Positions 35,168 to 47,465 of a DNA stretch of 64,000 bases are shown one piece after another. Position numbers and translations under genes: made by a program. This stretch comes from Bryopsis sp. KO-2023 (lineage: Eukaryota; Chlorophyta; Ulvophyceae; Bryopsidales; Bryopsidaceae), in contig BSYQ01000011.1 in the NCBI GenBank assembly GCA_030272585.1, forward strand, positions 124,001 through 188,000, given 5' to 3'. Every line of letters begins with the position of its first letter. Positions within the stretch are counted from its first letter, which is position 1. The notes beneath the pieces are model-generated. The model was not told the origin of the DNA. It made no database searches and worked only from the letters and a program-made list of their open reading frames with translations.

Positions 35168-38100
35168 TCACTCCTTGCCCATAGCGTTGATCGATCGCTG
35201 AGAATATGGGCTGACGTATTTCTTGCTGCTTCCCCCATGTCCGCTCTTGAACTTGTTACCTCCCCCCGGATTCGAAGTTCGATGATGCGTACGACCTCCG
35301 CCTGGCATGCTCTGCCGGTTTTGTTTGTTTCGTGCGTTGAAATTGTAGTTTATTTGAAAAGTTCCTGGATTTCCGCCGCCATTTCGCCGACGGTTGACGC
35401 CTCTGTTGCTGGGCAAAGAACCGATCGGCGGCAACTGTCCCCTTTCATCATCATCTTGGGTTGTTCCACCTATCAAATCAAATTCTTTCTGAGCCACAAT
35501 ACAGCAAATCAAGGGGCGAAAGATGGGTGGGAAATCGGGAAATCGGTCATGGGATTCGGATTGTTCAGGTGTCTATTCTGGGGTTTGGATATTGTTTCAG
35601 ATCTTTCTGAAGAATCACCTCACACAGATTTAGAACTTCTGCGAGTTAGGGACTTGTTTTACCTTGAACCAATCCAGGAAGATGGTGGGAAGTCTCGCTC
35701 ATGGAAACCGAAGCTGCATCATTGATGACCGAATTGTCTCTTTCCCTTTCCTCCACGTGGCTCTTATGCTTTCCACTTATCTTGGGCAATTCTGTTTGAT
35801 TGGCAGGTACCCCACCTCCCTCTTTGATGCTCCGGTGTCTACGCACACACCACAACGTATAAGAACCATGGGAAAATCCACAGATCACAGTTCCGCTCTC
35901 TTTTCGGCAACTCATGTTTTCACATCTTTCTTTTATTCACCAACATGGAGGGCCTCTGATGTTTTTGATGATGTTTGCAAGGAAAATAGCAGTTTCATTT
36001 TTTTTTTTGACTCTTTTCTCTTCGAGGCAATCGCTTACGATGCAGGCGTGGCTTCCTGGTGACCATGTGGGCTTCTTGGGGTAATGTCGTGCGATTCTTT
36101 CCGTTTCTCGGCCTCCCTGTGCACAGAAAAATCGCTAGGAATTAGCGTGATATCCTCTCTCTCCTCATCCAAATTTTACTTTCAAAATTTACCATCCTCA
36201 GATAATTTCTCGGAACAGAACAACAGATTGAATTCCTCCCAACAGATACAAATGTCTTATTTCAACACCATGAAGCCATGGTCAAAATCCAAGCAGTGAG
36301 GAAGCAGGCGAAACATGGGGAGAGGAAAGGAAGAAAAGGATAGTTTACTTCTTAGGAATATGTGTGGGCACCTCAGTTCTCTGAAGTATGGATGTCGAAG
36401 GGCTTGGCGAGCAGAAACTCTTTCATCAGGATTGTAAGCCAGGAGCTTTGTTATCAAATCAATACACTCTTGAGAAACATGCGGTATCAGTTTGGCCACC
36501 CCAGATCCTTCCTGAAAAAAACAATCAGCGATATATTTTTTTTGAAGGAAAAGGGGTATTTGGATAGGCAGCCACTATATCCACCTCGAAAGATATCGAA
36601 AGAAAACCGTTCCAGCAGTAGACAAGAAAAAAATTCGTTTTTTGTGAATCTTTGGAGAGGTTCCTAACGAGAGGAAGCAATTCTCAAAAACTGCTTGGAA
36701 ATTTGATGTTCTGGGCCAAGCTCTGATTTTACTTTGTTTTTTTCAAAAGTAACAAAGTAAGCAGAAATCACAAATGAATGTGGGCATATCAAGAGCTCTC
36801 AACATAATACTTCTTTGCCAATTTCACCTTATGTTAAAATATATTGCGAACTCAGCTGTACGAGCCACTGTTGCTATTTTTTGAATCGCTGAGGGAAAGT
36901 AAACTAAATAGTAGAAAAACAGAAACAGATATCAAATGGGGATGTATGTATCTTTATTATTTCTACTATCTTTTAAATTTCAACCTGTCTCTGTTTCTTT
37001 GGTTCCCCTTATTATGGGACTCACAGCTTTTCTGTCATTTCCTGAATGGATGTACGTTTGGAGGGAAGTTGAAGTCCATGTGCGATCTTCTTTTCATTTT
37101 AGCGAGCAGCTCTGGAGGAGGGTTGCCCAACACATTGTGGATTTTTTGAATTTGGTCAATTTCGTTGGTCCCTATGTCAGACATACAGAATCACAAAAGG
37201 ATCTCACCAATGGATCACTGAACGGCCGTTTACTGTCGCCAAACAAATTCAGGGGAGAGGAAATGTCAATAGAAATTTGAAGAATCTGTTTAATAAAATT
37301 GACCGTGACCAAAACCCTCCACAATTTGCGATACAATTTGGCTGGCAATGAAGAAAGGGAGTGAATGGAGTCTGGGTAAAGCTGCTAACTATTGGGCAAC
37401 TGAAAGAAATTAAATCCCGAACGCACGTCTTTCCTGCATAATTTCTGGAAGTCTGACAGCTAAATGATTCGACAAACTGTGTATATGTGTGTGTGTGTCA
37501 ATTCAATTTTCCACCCACCTGGGAACAGAGGAAATAGACTGACTATCTCGAAAAACACGCAGCCCACTCCCCACATGTCCATCTTATAGTTGTAATACCC
37601 GTCTGTCAGCAAACATTCGGGGGCTCTGTACCACCTCGTGGAAATATATTCTGTGTATGGCTGCTTTGAATAAATCCCTCGACAGCTGCCAAAATCGGCC
37701 AGCTTCAGGCAATCATCCATGATCAAAATGTTCTCTGGCTTGATGTCCCTGTAGGGTTAGTCAACCCAACCACCAAAAATCAGCAGCAAATCAACCAAAC
37801 TCATATATTTTGGCGGCTCCATCCTTTCACTTAGGCAACTCCAAATCCTTTGATAACTTTCTTTTCATTTTTTCATTTTTTTTTTGGACAAAGAAAAAAG
37901 GAAAAAACGCGAGTTTTTGTACCTGTGAAATATTCCGTTACGATGCATGTGGTCCATGGATTTGATGAGCTGAAACATGTAACTCTTGATTCTCTCCTCA
38001 GCCACATAATGTCGACGGCCTCTAATCAATTCATAGATGTTCATGTCCATGAGCTCAAACACCAGAGCCAACCTCCCCGTGGGCTGGTCACTGAGGTTTT

Positions 38101-38766
38101 CCAAAAACAAAGAAATCAGAAAAGTATATAAGATCATTTGATAATTGAATTGGCTTGGCAATGACGAGGCAAAGGATTGCTGAGAATCGAAGACCTTTGA
38201 AAAAAAAGGAGAAAAGAACCCAGGAAATCATACAGAAAACGGTAGTCCAAAATCAAAATTTTCGAATGTCTAGTAAGCAGACAAAAAAATATATCATAAT
38301 GATGCAAATCCCACTCACTAGAGAACTTCCAGTAGCTTGATAATATTTGGGTGTGGGGATAGTCGCCGCAATGCTTGAATTTCCCTTAGATTGTTGACCT
38401 AACCCACACGATTTATTTCAATCCCCGTTTGATATTCAAATGATTGAAAACAGAGTGACAGAAGAGAAAAAGAATTTGTTTCAAAGTGATTAAGAAACAA
38501 GCAAACTCTGTTTTCTTGCACGAAACCTTCTTTTTTTTAACTAAAAGCAGTGTGGGTGCAAGGAAGAAGTTGAAAGATAAGACAAGGCAGCATTTGCTTG
38601 GAAAAAATTTATTTGGAGATTCTATGGGAAATTGTGCTTACCTGGTCCAAGCTTTCGAAGTGATTTTTCATGCATTTGATTGCTACATATTTCCCGTTTT
38701 TGATGTACTGAGCTTTCAGCACTTCAGAAAATGTTCCCTCCCCTTTTTTTGCCACGAGCCGATATT
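35168..38766 (-). CDS. MOK: MOK-type Ser/Thr kinase (RCK family), first exon not found
   Basis: Nine minus-strand exons with matching phases: 38766-38642, 38398-38319, 38090-37923, 37748-37519, 37171-37056, 36511-36372, 36116-36039, 35838-35663 and 35469-35168. Together they give about 471 residues. Kinase motifs are complete: glycine loop GEGTFSEV, VAIK lysine, LREIQ glutamate, HRDIKPEN, ADFGSC and the activation-loop TEY in QPYTEYISTRWYRAPE. The stretches DMNIYELIRGRR and MDHMHRNGIFHR point to MOK rather than MAK or ICK. Family members are CMGC kinases tied to cilia and flagella. The 200-residue C-terminal tail is hydrophilic and Gly/Asn/Arg-rich, ending in KKYVSPYSQRSINAMGKE. The initiating exon, probably a few codons, ends in phase 1 somewhere above 38767 and was not resolved. 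Confidence 0.88.
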
Positions 38767-39479
38767 CTGCAATACAACAAGCATAACCACAAGTCACTTT
38801 AAAACCTTTTTCAATAGATATTTCTTTAAGGAAATAATTTTCAGAAAAATCATTTGAGCCCTCCAGATTTCATTGCTAACATTTTTTTTCTCATGTTTTC
38901 CATCTGTTGTAACAGATGGGATCGTAACGTTCGAGAAAGAGGGTGTAATGCATGCGTGACGCGTGCGTGATGGAGGCTACATTGCCAGAAATTCCATTCC
39001 GGCTTGAATCAGTCCAAACAACATGGGCGAAACGATGACTAATCATCTTTGGTCTCGAGTCTTACTGTGCATATTTCGATGCTTCTGATTTTTTTTCGGA
39101 TAGGTCACGGTCAACTCTCAGTCTTCCTTGCAAAAATTAAGAAAAAAGCTCCGTTTCTTCAGGGTTTTTTTCCCAGAAACGAAATATCGGTTGGTGCAGC
39201 AGTCAGCAGTCAGCCCCTTTCGCTGACTGTTTTCTTGTCCCTGATGCGATAATATCTCTGTCGGTCAGAGAGACCGACAAAAAGATGGAGTGGATGGAAA
39301 CAGCAGTTCCTGCTTGGCGAACCCTTGATTCGTTGCGTTCAAGGGAAGGGCCGCCTATGTACTGGAGGGTGTAGAAAGCGAGAGTGAGATGCTTTCGTAG
39401 AAGTGTGACACCAAACAGGTTTCTGTGGGAAAACCTCCCAAAACAGCGAAGGGGTGATTCTGCCATTGGATTCTTCGCA
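38767..39479. promoter_or_regulatory. head-to-head region between MOK and PRKRIP1 genes
   Basis: This 0.7-kb stretch lies between two divergently transcribed genes and must hold both promoters plus the missing MOK first exon. Short ATG frames exist on the minus strand (for example near 38920-39000), but none ends with a strong phase-1 donor. Confidence 0.4.
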
Positions 39480-39980
39480 ATGTCTTCTGACCCAAAAGCA
39501 GCCTCCCAGACGTTGATTCCATACGCAGCCCCTGTCATAACCGCGGAAGAAGCTGAAAGGCGTATTAAGGAGGCCGAGGAACTCGAGGTCAAGCTGAAAG
39601 CTGTACAAGAAAATGTCCCGACGCGAATATACAACGTCTGTGGAAGCGCTGCTGGCGCTGGGAGCGGTGATTTCCACCAGTACAGGATGATCCGACGTCG
39701 CGAACAGATGAGGTTGAAGCGAATCGACGAGGAGGCTGCTAAGAGGCAACGAAAGGAAGAGGGGCTGGTGGAGAGAGAAAAACGGAAACTCGAAGATGAG
39801 GCCAAAACTGCGAAACGCAGAGCGAAACGGCAAAAGAAGAAACAAAGAAAAGTTGCAAAGAAAAAAGAAAAGGCGGGTGGCCAAGAAGCTGGGGATGGGG
39901 GTGCACCAGTCGACATGGTCGTCGACTCTGATATTGAAGAGGACGTCATCGAGCAACCAACCCAGGCAGCTCTGGATTAA
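39480..39980 (+). CDS. PRKRIP1: PRKRIP1 homologue (DUF1168)
   Basis: A single-exon frame of 166 residues from ATG 39480 to a stop at 39978-39980. The segment TRIYNVCGSAAGAGSGDFHQ, followed by YRMIRRREQMRLKRIDEEAA, is the signature of PRKRIP1 proteins. A long Lys/Arg/Glu helix (residues about 75-135) follows. In animals PRKRIP1 is a double-stranded-RNA-binding nuclear protein and a component of late-stage spliceosomes, where its long helix bridges other factors. The N-terminal helix (AEEAERRIKEAEELEVKLKA) and the acidic C-terminus (DSDIEEDVIEQ) also fit. The frame stays open upstream to 39384, but the family start fits MSSDPKAA. It is unusual here in having no intron. Confidence 0.85.
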   Translation: MSSDPKAASQTLIPYAAPVITAEEAERRIKEAEELEVKLKAVQENVPTRIYNVCGSAAGAGSGDFHQYRMIRRREQMRLKRIDEEAAKRQRKEEGLVEREKRKLEDEAKTAKRRAKRQKKKQRKVAKKKEKAGGQEAGDGGAPVDMVVDSDIEEDVIEQPTQAALD

Positions 39981-40731
39981 GATCACAAATTTTCCTCTGG
40001 AGGATGTTTCGAGTCCTTGGAAGCAGGAAAGATGGAAATATAAATACATTCTGCTGTGTGGAGGGTTGAAAATGAGAAACTGCCGAGTCAGCCTTGACAG
40101 GAATCAGAAAACTGCAAAGAAAAAGCATGTAATTCCATTTCGTGTGGTGATGCTGTGGAGTGTGTGGAGTGCGACCCCCCACCCCTTGTTGAAACCACAA
40201 TGGTTGGTGGAGCAATTGTTGGTTGTGGGAAGGGCAATACCCTGACACTAGCATTATGGCCTGCCTGGCAGCTGAGTTGTAACATGGAAGGGTGTTACGC
40301 ATTGCTTGTGGAGTATTGTCTCCATAATGACATCACTGGGGTTTCAAGCTTTCAAATTAGGGACGGAAAGATGAGTTGGCAGATTTCCTGTGTAGTCAGT
40401 CGGATGTGTTACCTGGGATGTAATGCAAGGTGTGGAATATTTCAACACTGTTATTGAACAGTCTTTCCAGCTGCTGGCTGCAGTATTCTATAACACTATG
40501 CAAACCCTATAGCTCCTGGTTTCGATTTCTCTACCGATCTGTGCCCTCTAGCCAACAACAGATACTTCCGGAGCTTCTCCACAATGATTGGGACCATGAT
40601 TGGTCACTGCCCCAGCAAAACATCATTGCTACCCTTTTTCTCGTTGGTGTTTCATGAAACCATCCCTGACAAAAACCCAGCATCCGGGCGGGCATTCATT
40701 CTTTGCAAATTCTAATCACGCCATCCTTCCT
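39981..40731. other. intergenic between convergent genes
   Basis: 3' flanks of PRKRIP1 and 2-isopropylmalate synthase. No coding support, although short frames occur. Confidence 0.5.
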
Positions 40732-42983
40732 TCATCCCTTTGCCACAGCTTTCACAGCCTCAGTTTGCTCCTCAGCTGCAATCCTCTGTTGCTTCCTCTG
40801 AGAGCTCAAGAACCCAATCAACTTATTCAAAGCACTGACGTAAGCCCTTGCACTGGAAACCACGATATCCCCATCAGCCCCATTTCCTGAAAACGATCTC
40901 TTGTATTCACCACCCTGGGGATTCCTGACCATCGCAACGGTCCCAACTGGCCGAATAACAATCCTGGTGTTGGCAAGGGCTTCGATTCCTTCAGTCACAC
41001 TTGTCACATCATAGTCAACCAGTTGAGCCTCCACTCGAACAAGGGAGTCCACAGCTTTGAAGGCAGCATCAACTGGGCCTACTCCACAGGCTGTCGACAC
41101 TCTGATGATTCCGTCCGGACCAGCCATTCGAATCGTTGCTGTTGGCAAACCCATGGTTCCACAAACCACCTTCATGCAATAACAAGCACTTCTCAACAAA
41201 AAAAAAAGGAAAAAAGGAAATCACGGAAATTACCCCCCCCCCCCCAAAAAAAAAAGAAAAGGTGTAAAGACAATACCAACAGTGGAGGGAATATTGAATG
41301 ACGATTCTGATCGGCGGAATGGTACGATAAGGGATTGATTTAATCCGGGATTTGTGTGTTGTATTTTTGGGACCAATGATGAACCACCAGTTGATGTGAC
41401 CTTCGGGATAAAATTGATTAAAAAAACTTTGATAAAAAAAAGTGGAGGGCACAGATCTCTTCTTTATTCCTTGCTTTATCTTTCTCGAAATATTCAAAAA
41501 GAAGGGTTTTTGGACATCCGGTTGTCGAATGTGTGTTTTGATGGTTGAGGGGGGAAGTCACCTGGAGGTCCATGAGTTCCCAAACAACAGCCGATCGGTT
41601 CATTTCATCTCCGACCAACGCAAGCAAATCCTCATCCACGATTCCCTTCTTCGTGTCGGCCAGATTCTTGAACCTCCTGAAAACCTCGTTCAATTTTTCC
41701 TCCTCCAACTCAAATCCCAGCTGCAACAGCCTGGCTTTGAGGGCATGTCGGCCCGAGTGTTTTCCCATTGTAATACCAGCAGCATCGTCCCTTATCAGCC
41801 CGATGCTCTCTGGAGTCATGATTTCGTAGGTTTCTTTCGATTTCAGCATTCCATCCTGGTGAATGCCACTCTCATGCTGGAAGGCGTTCGCCCCCACGAT
41901 GGCCTTGTGCGGTTGAACCACCATGCCTGTGTAGTCACTCACCATTTTGCTGGTGGGGGAAATAAACACCGGAGTTATTCCAGTCCAGAGCCCACCCATC
42001 AGGTTATCCCCTCGCAAAGCTACTGCCATCACGACCTCCTCCAAGCTGCAATTACCAGCCCGTTCGCCAATCCCATTAATGGTGCACTCGATTTGGCGAG
42101 CTCCAGCCATTCCACCAGCCAAACTGTTGGCCGATGCCAAGCCCAAGTCATTCTGGCAATGAGTGGACACAACTGCATTCTCAATGCCAGGAGTGTTTTC
42201 CATGATTTTAGAAATCAAGCCTCCAAACTCATGAGGCAGGTTCCAGCCGGTCGTGTCAGGGATGTTCAAGGTGGTGGCCCCAGCTTTGATAACTTCACCC
42301 AGAATACGGTAAAGAAACTCTGGGTCAGACCGGCCAGCATCCTCAGGACTGAACTCGATATCCTCGCAGCCCTGCTCGCGGAGACGATCGACAGCCTTGA
42401 CCGCAGAAGCCACCACTTCGTCGGGGGTCATTCTCAGCTTCTGTTTCATGTGGATATCAGAAGTCGCGATGAACGTGTGCACTCTTGGAAGGCGAGCCGA
42501 CCGCACCGCTTCCCAGGCGCGATCGACGTCTCCCAATTTCGTTCTAGACAGTCCACAAATAACTGGCACGTAACCGTCCGCTTGCACGCCATTCCCCACT
42601 TCGTTAGCGATGCCTCGTACGGCATCGAAGTCGTCAGGCGACGCCACAGGAAATCCTGCTTCGATGATGTCCACCCTGAGTTTCGCAAGCATCTTCGCTA
42701 TCTCAAGTTTCTCCTTGCTGGTCAAAGTCGCGCCAGGGGACTGTTCGCCATCTCTCAGCGTCGTGTCGAAGATTCTCACATAGTTGGGATCAGAAATCTT
42801 GTTCGGAACGTACTCCGGCCGAGTTCGCGTGGACGTGGGACTTTCGCTGGCCACTGCGCAAACTCTTCGAGACGGAAATTGCCTCGAAGGCCTGGACGAA
42901 GAAATCCGTGTTCGTCGCAAAAGAGCGCAATTTGGACCGTGACTACCTCCCAAAGAGAGGCGCGCAGAACTCGAGGTCTCCAT
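40732..42983 (-). CDS. leuA: 2-isopropylmalate synthase, plastid-targeted
   Basis: Two minus-strand exons, 42983-41562 and 41169-40732, joined in phase 0, give 619 residues. The enzyme condenses acetyl-CoA with 2-oxoisovalerate in the first committed step of leucine synthesis. The TIM-barrel motif [17 protein letters not shown], the metal ligands in [15 protein letters not shown], and [15 protein letters not shown] are all present. The second exon holds the C-terminal LeuA allosteric domain, from [20 protein letters not shown] on, so leucine feedback inhibition is likely. The first about 60 residues are Ser/Arg-rich and look like a plastid transit peptide. The start at 42983 was chosen because [13 protein letters not shown] begins this leader; the frame stays open further upstream without homology. 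Length is normal for plant and algal enzymes. Confidence 0.95.
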
Positions 42984-43732
42984 CCTGAAAAGCGGAACAC
43001 CCAAAACCAGGCTCGCGCGCTCTCTAGTCAATTCTTTGGACGAAGAGAAACACCAGCAGGGGTGTTGCCTCCAGCAGATAGAACACTGTCTCGAGTAGTG
43101 AACAGGAAGGCGTGGTGAAACGTGCAGGAATCCAATATACGAATGACAACAATGTTCACTCAAATGTTAAAATTAATGAAACTTGTGGCAAGTTCCAAAC
43201 AAAGGAAATGGTGTTCCTTGTGAACCCAAACAATCGAAACAAGAAAACTGTCCTTTTCTTGTGATCCTTTTTGTTTGGGAGGAGCATGTGTCATGTGATA
43301 ATCTTTCAATTTGGTTTCAAATCACAAATATTCTGATAAAACTCAGCCATGAACAACTGATTGCACTTGCCTAAAAAACTAAAAAGAAACTTACCATACC
43401 AAAGTATAAGCTCACTTTGCCATAAGAGGCCTCTATCCTCCCTTCTTATCTTCTCCAGCCAGGTGGAACTTTAGTGAGGTTGGGATGCAATCACATGAAG
43501 ATTCCTTCCAGCGTCCTGTACCTTGTTTGTTTTGGCAACGTGTCCTCCGTACTCAACAGGGTGCGAGTCTGAGTCAGACCGGGAACTCAGATGTGCACGC
43601 TCCAGCACTTGCAGATCTTGAATATTTGCTATAAAACCCCATTTTCGCAGATTCCAAAGTAACCCAACTTGCTCGCTTGTCTCCTTCCAACATCGTGCTT
43701 TTTCATCTTCTTCCGCTTGAACGTCTTGAAAG
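42984..43732. promoter_or_regulatory. divergent promoter region of 2-isopropylmalate synthase and LHCII genes
   Basis: This 0.75-kb region lies between two genes transcribed away from each other. The side near the synthase (42990-43100) is CpG-rich. The side near LHCII carries a TATA box at 43630. No exon is supported. Confidence 0.5.
43630..43636 (+). promoter_or_regulatory. TATA box of the LHCII gene
   Basis: TATAAAA lies 97 bp upstream of the LHCII start codon. With transcription starting about 30 bp downstream, the leader would be about 65-70 nt, typical of a strongly expressed light-harvesting gene. Confidence 0.6.
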
Positions 43733-44656
43733 ATGGCTTCTGCAGCTATGGCCCAGACTCTCATCGGCACTCATGCAGCCTCCAGGGTAAGTATTGAAAT
43801 GGACCTGCACTGCTTTCATGGAGTGACTGTCATGATCAATCTCGCGTACGTGCGTTTTGCAGGCTAGCAATCAAGTGGCGCGCGCTGCCGTTGAGTTCTA
43901 CGGTCCCGATCGCGCCCTTTGGTTGGGCCCATACTCCGAAGGTGCTGTCCCAAGCTACCTCACAGGAGAGTTCCCCGGTGACTACGGCTGGGATTCTGCT
44001 GGTCTGTCCGCCGACCCGGAAACCTTCGCCGCCAACCGTGAGCTGGAATTGATCCATGCTCGCTGGGCTATGTTGGGCGTCGTCGGTTGCTTGACCCCTG
44101 AGGCCCTTGAGAAGTATGGAGGCATCGAGTTCGGCGAGGCTGTCTGGTTCAAGGCTGGCTCCCAGATCTTCGCGGAGGGTGGTCTCGACTACCTGGGAAA
44201 TCCATCTTTGGTGCACGCGCAATCTATCCTGGCCATCTGTTGGACTCAGGTGGGAATCACCGTGCTATGTGTTTTTGGTTCATATCGCATTTTCACTCTT
44301 TGGATACGTGTACGTGTTTTGAATAACATGCCTGCTTGCTACAGGTTGTCCTCATGGGTTTGGCTGAGGGCTACAGGTGCTCGGGAGGTCCTTTGGGCGA
44401 AGCCACCGATCCGCTGTACCCAGGTGAGGCTTTCGACCCAATGGGTATGGCCGACGACCCAGAGACCTTCGCTGAACTGAAGACCAAGGAGATCAAGAAC
44501 GGGCGATTGGCTATGTTTGCCATGTTTGGGTTCTTCGTCCAATCCCTCCAGACCGGCAAGGGACCGGTCGAGTGCTGGGCTGAGCACATCGCCGATCCTG
44601 TCGCAAACAATGGTTTCGTTTACGCCACCAAGTTTTTCGGTGCTCAGATTTTCTGA
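43733..44656 (+). CDS. lhcb: LHCII-type chlorophyll a/b-binding protein
   Basis: Three exons, 43733-43786, 43863-44249 and 44345-44656, with phase-0 junctions, give 250 residues. The sequence from [20 protein letters not shown] to [19 protein letters not shown] follows green LHCII throughout. It includes the helix-B/A Chl-binding stretches [12 protein letters not shown] and [20 protein letters not shown], and the C motif [19 protein letters not shown]. It is a thylakoid antenna protein binding chlorophylls a and b for photosystem II. The leader is only about 27 residues, with its own 18-codon exon and no secretory signal. The usual N-terminal extension with its phosphorylatable Thr is missing, and the trimerisation motif WYGPxR reads FYGPDR. 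Codon use favours C-ending codons, as expected for high expression. Confidence 0.95.
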
Positions 44657-45359
44657 GCGTCCAAATGGTGACCTGATCGCGCCCCACTTAGATCCTTGAG
44701 AAGATGATAATGATGCATGAGAAGAGAACTTGTGGTTGGGGAACATTTAACTTGCATGTCTGTAGTGTGCGATGGGAGACGAATTCTCATTCTGCGGTGG
44801 TGTATGTTGAAACTTCCAAAAGAAAGGACAACACCTGCAACACTGTCCGCAGTCTGATATGCAGCAAGAAGAACAATGAGGTGGTGAACAAACCTTGGAA
44901 CTGCAAACCAAAGATACAAACAACATGATTGATCAAGGAAATGGAGGATCCATATTGTACCACCAAACATTGTCTGGCTATTCTGAAAAAAGTATATCAG
45001 TAGTCCATTATAATGGTGAATAAAAGGTACATCTCAGCAATGTTACGACTGTCTTGAAATAATCATATTCTTAACAAACACTCTGCCAATTTTAGTGCAT
45101 CTGTTGGGAGTGGCTTGTCATTTATAGGTTTCATGGGCCCATGGTGGTAGGAAACTGTTCACTGGAACTAGCTCAAAACCCTGCTGGTGCCCAGAAAGAG
45201 CAACAACGAAATGACTCCAAGAAGAATCAACACAATTAGATTTGATTTTGCAAAACTTTGGGAAATCCGATTGGCACCATATCAGCAGCTTCTGCCATTT
45301 TTTTTGTCGAAGCTTAACAAAAAGCCACAGGCGAGAGAGAGAGGGAGAGAGTTTCCCAC
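44657..45359. other. intergenic between two plus-strand genes
   Basis: 3' flank of the LHCII gene, then the promoter of the FBXO7 gene. CpG content rises from about 45320 onward. No other feature is seen. Confidence 0.5.
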
Positions 45360-47375
45360 ATGGGCCGTGTCAGAGTTCGGACGTCGGGTAACGGAGCGCC
45401 CGACACGCGGCGAGTGGAAGTGAACGCAGCGACCACTTGGAAAGAGTTTCTAGAGGGTGTTCGCCAAGTTTTTTACTGGGATAACACCAAGGAATTTGCC
45501 CTGTCGCTGAACCGACTGGTGGGTTTGTGGATTGTGGCGATATGATTGTCAGGGTCTTCTGGTGTAGCGAGCGTGTGAGGAAGGGGATAGCGCAAGATGC
45601 CGTTCACAGGGTTCACAGGGTTCGGTTTCCATCCAACTACTCTTCGCTCGCGTTTCGAAATAATCTGTGGTACTCGTGCAGGAGGAGATATACGCGGAGC
45701 CCGATTCGCTGTTGAGTGATGTCGGGGTGTGCAGTGGAGACTTGGTGTGGGTGATGGGAACGCAAGAAGATGTGGGAGCCGTCGACGACGCAATGGAGGT
45801 TGGTCCAGCGGACCCGCAGAACAATGAAACGGCCTCCACCTCGCCCGCCAATCCCACTTTCGAAGAGGTTGGAGCTGGTAGCAGTGGACGAGGTGGGGAG
45901 AACAGATATCATGAGGTGGGTGTGACGTCTGGGAGGAGGAAATCGAAAATGTGAAGAAACCGTTGAAAAAATGTTCAATCGAGAACTGCACATGTTTTCA
46001 AAAACAAAAAAACGTGGAGGAGAGAAAGGCTGAAAGAAAATTTCTAGTCCCATTTGTCACCCCCACCCCCCCTTTCTGAGATAATGGAGTTAGGATGCTT
46101 AGGAGTCTTTTTGAATGTGTATTGTCTTTGTTGTGATTCTCAGATGGTTTCCAGAGTCCGCCATGAAGGTGATTTCCTGCCAAGAGCTCTTAGGCAGTCC
46201 CTGGCCACTCTTACCGAACCGACAAATCAATACTTGGTAGTGATTGCCACATGCCAAGCCGCTTTGATGGAAATTGGTTTCGTGCCTCTCAAAGAGGTAG
46301 GTTCTCAGGAAAAAAGAAAATCCATAAAAAAATTCGAAATGAAAATCAATCCAGATAAACAACCTGCAATAGACTGGTTGCGGTGTTGAATCAACCTTGT
46401 GATACAACATTTCCCTGAAAATATTTGGGGTTGATCAGTGAAATCGAGCAACAAAGATTTCACATGCAGTCACTTATGCCAATTGCTGGGTTGTCGGTTT
46501 GATTGCAGGGCCCGCCTTGCGAGGAACGGGGTGGTATCTATATTTTGGAATACTCCTTCCTCGAAGAAAAACTCGTCCGACCGTACAATGGCGACAGGCA
46601 AGGTTCAGGATCGGCGGCTTCATCCATGGAGTGTTCTACACCCCCCAAAACCATTCTCCGCTGCGTCAAAATGGCGGATTATTTGATGCTGTATGTGAAT
46701 GTGGATGGATACCCGTCATGCTGGCAAATGACGGTGCACTGTACCAAGCATGTGAGCAAGGATTCGGAGGGGGCTTTCCTGCTGCACAATTGGTGGGATC
46801 TGTGGAAGGATTTCAAGGAGAAAATGGCGATCTGGGTTACATTCGTGGTTGCTTCAGCGGTGGGATGTCTGCCAGAGTTGGCCTTGCTGTCGTTACCGGA
46901 GGAGTCCAAAGAGGCGATCCTGGCGAAACTGGACTTCAAGGATTTGCTCTCTATTTCTCAGACGTGCACCGACCTGAATCGGATCGGATCGAGCGATCGG
47001 ATGTGGGGTCCGCTGTACGTCCGAGAATATCACAAAGATCCAGAGGTGCCAGAGGAGGGTGGGTCGATCAAATCAGTGTTTCGGGCAGATTTCCTGGAGA
47101 AGAGACAAAGGGAGTACCGCCGGCGTCTGATGCATCCAGGCTCTGTTCGCATCTGTGACCCTCCCTACCCGATCATGCCAGGGATCCCAGCGTTTGGACA
47201 GCCTGGTGTGGTTGGTGGTGATCTTGATCGGCACCCGTTTTGGGGTGTTTTTCCAGGGCTGGGCGGGAATAATGCTTTTGGACGGGGCCGTGGGTTCCCA
47301 GGTCGAGGAGGTCAGTTTGGACATCCTTTCAGGGGAAGGGGTAGGAGGGGGGGATTCGGGGGTGGGTTGTTTTAG
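45360..47375 (+). CDS. FBXO7: FBXO7 homologue (UBL, FP and F-box domains)
   Basis: Four exons, 45360-45518, 45682-45915, 46144-46296 and 46509-47375, all phase 0, give 470 residues. Residues 1-80 form a ubiquitin-like domain (VRVRTSGNGAP through CSGDLVWVMG). A Ser/Asn-rich linker follows to about 130. The FP (Fbxo7/PI31) domain spans about 147-300 and includes TNQYLVVIATCQAALMEIGF. The F-box lies at about 303-355 (LPELALLSLPEES, then LLSISQTCTDLNRIGSSDRM). The tail has the PGVVGGDLDRHP motif shared with human FBXO7, then an Arg-Gly-rich end. FBXO7 proteins are substrate receptors of SCF ubiquitin ligases, and their FP domain and tail bind the proteasome. Domain order and length match the family. 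The last exon also has a long overlapping open frame, which I treat as chance. Confidence 0.85.
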
Positions 47376-47465
47376 TTGTTTTGTAGTACCAGTAGGATTT
47401 GTTTGCATCATTTTTTGTTTCGCCGGCTTTTTTATGGGTTGTTCCCTCATGTTTTATGAATTTGT

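Noticed and set aside
41442-43118. 558-codon open frame antisense to 2-isopropylmalate synthase
   Set aside because: It is the shadow of a codon-biased real gene with clear catalytic motifs; the antisense translation has no domain.
43733-43786. Secondary (complex) plastid with bipartite targeting, as in chlorarachniophytes
   Set aside because: The LHCII leader lacks a hydrophobic signal peptide, which favours a primary green plastid.
46499-47158. 219-codon open frame overlapping the last FBXO7 exon in another frame
   Set aside because: The FBXO7 frame carries the F-box and tail motifs and joins the upstream exons in phase; the overlapping frame has no recognised content.
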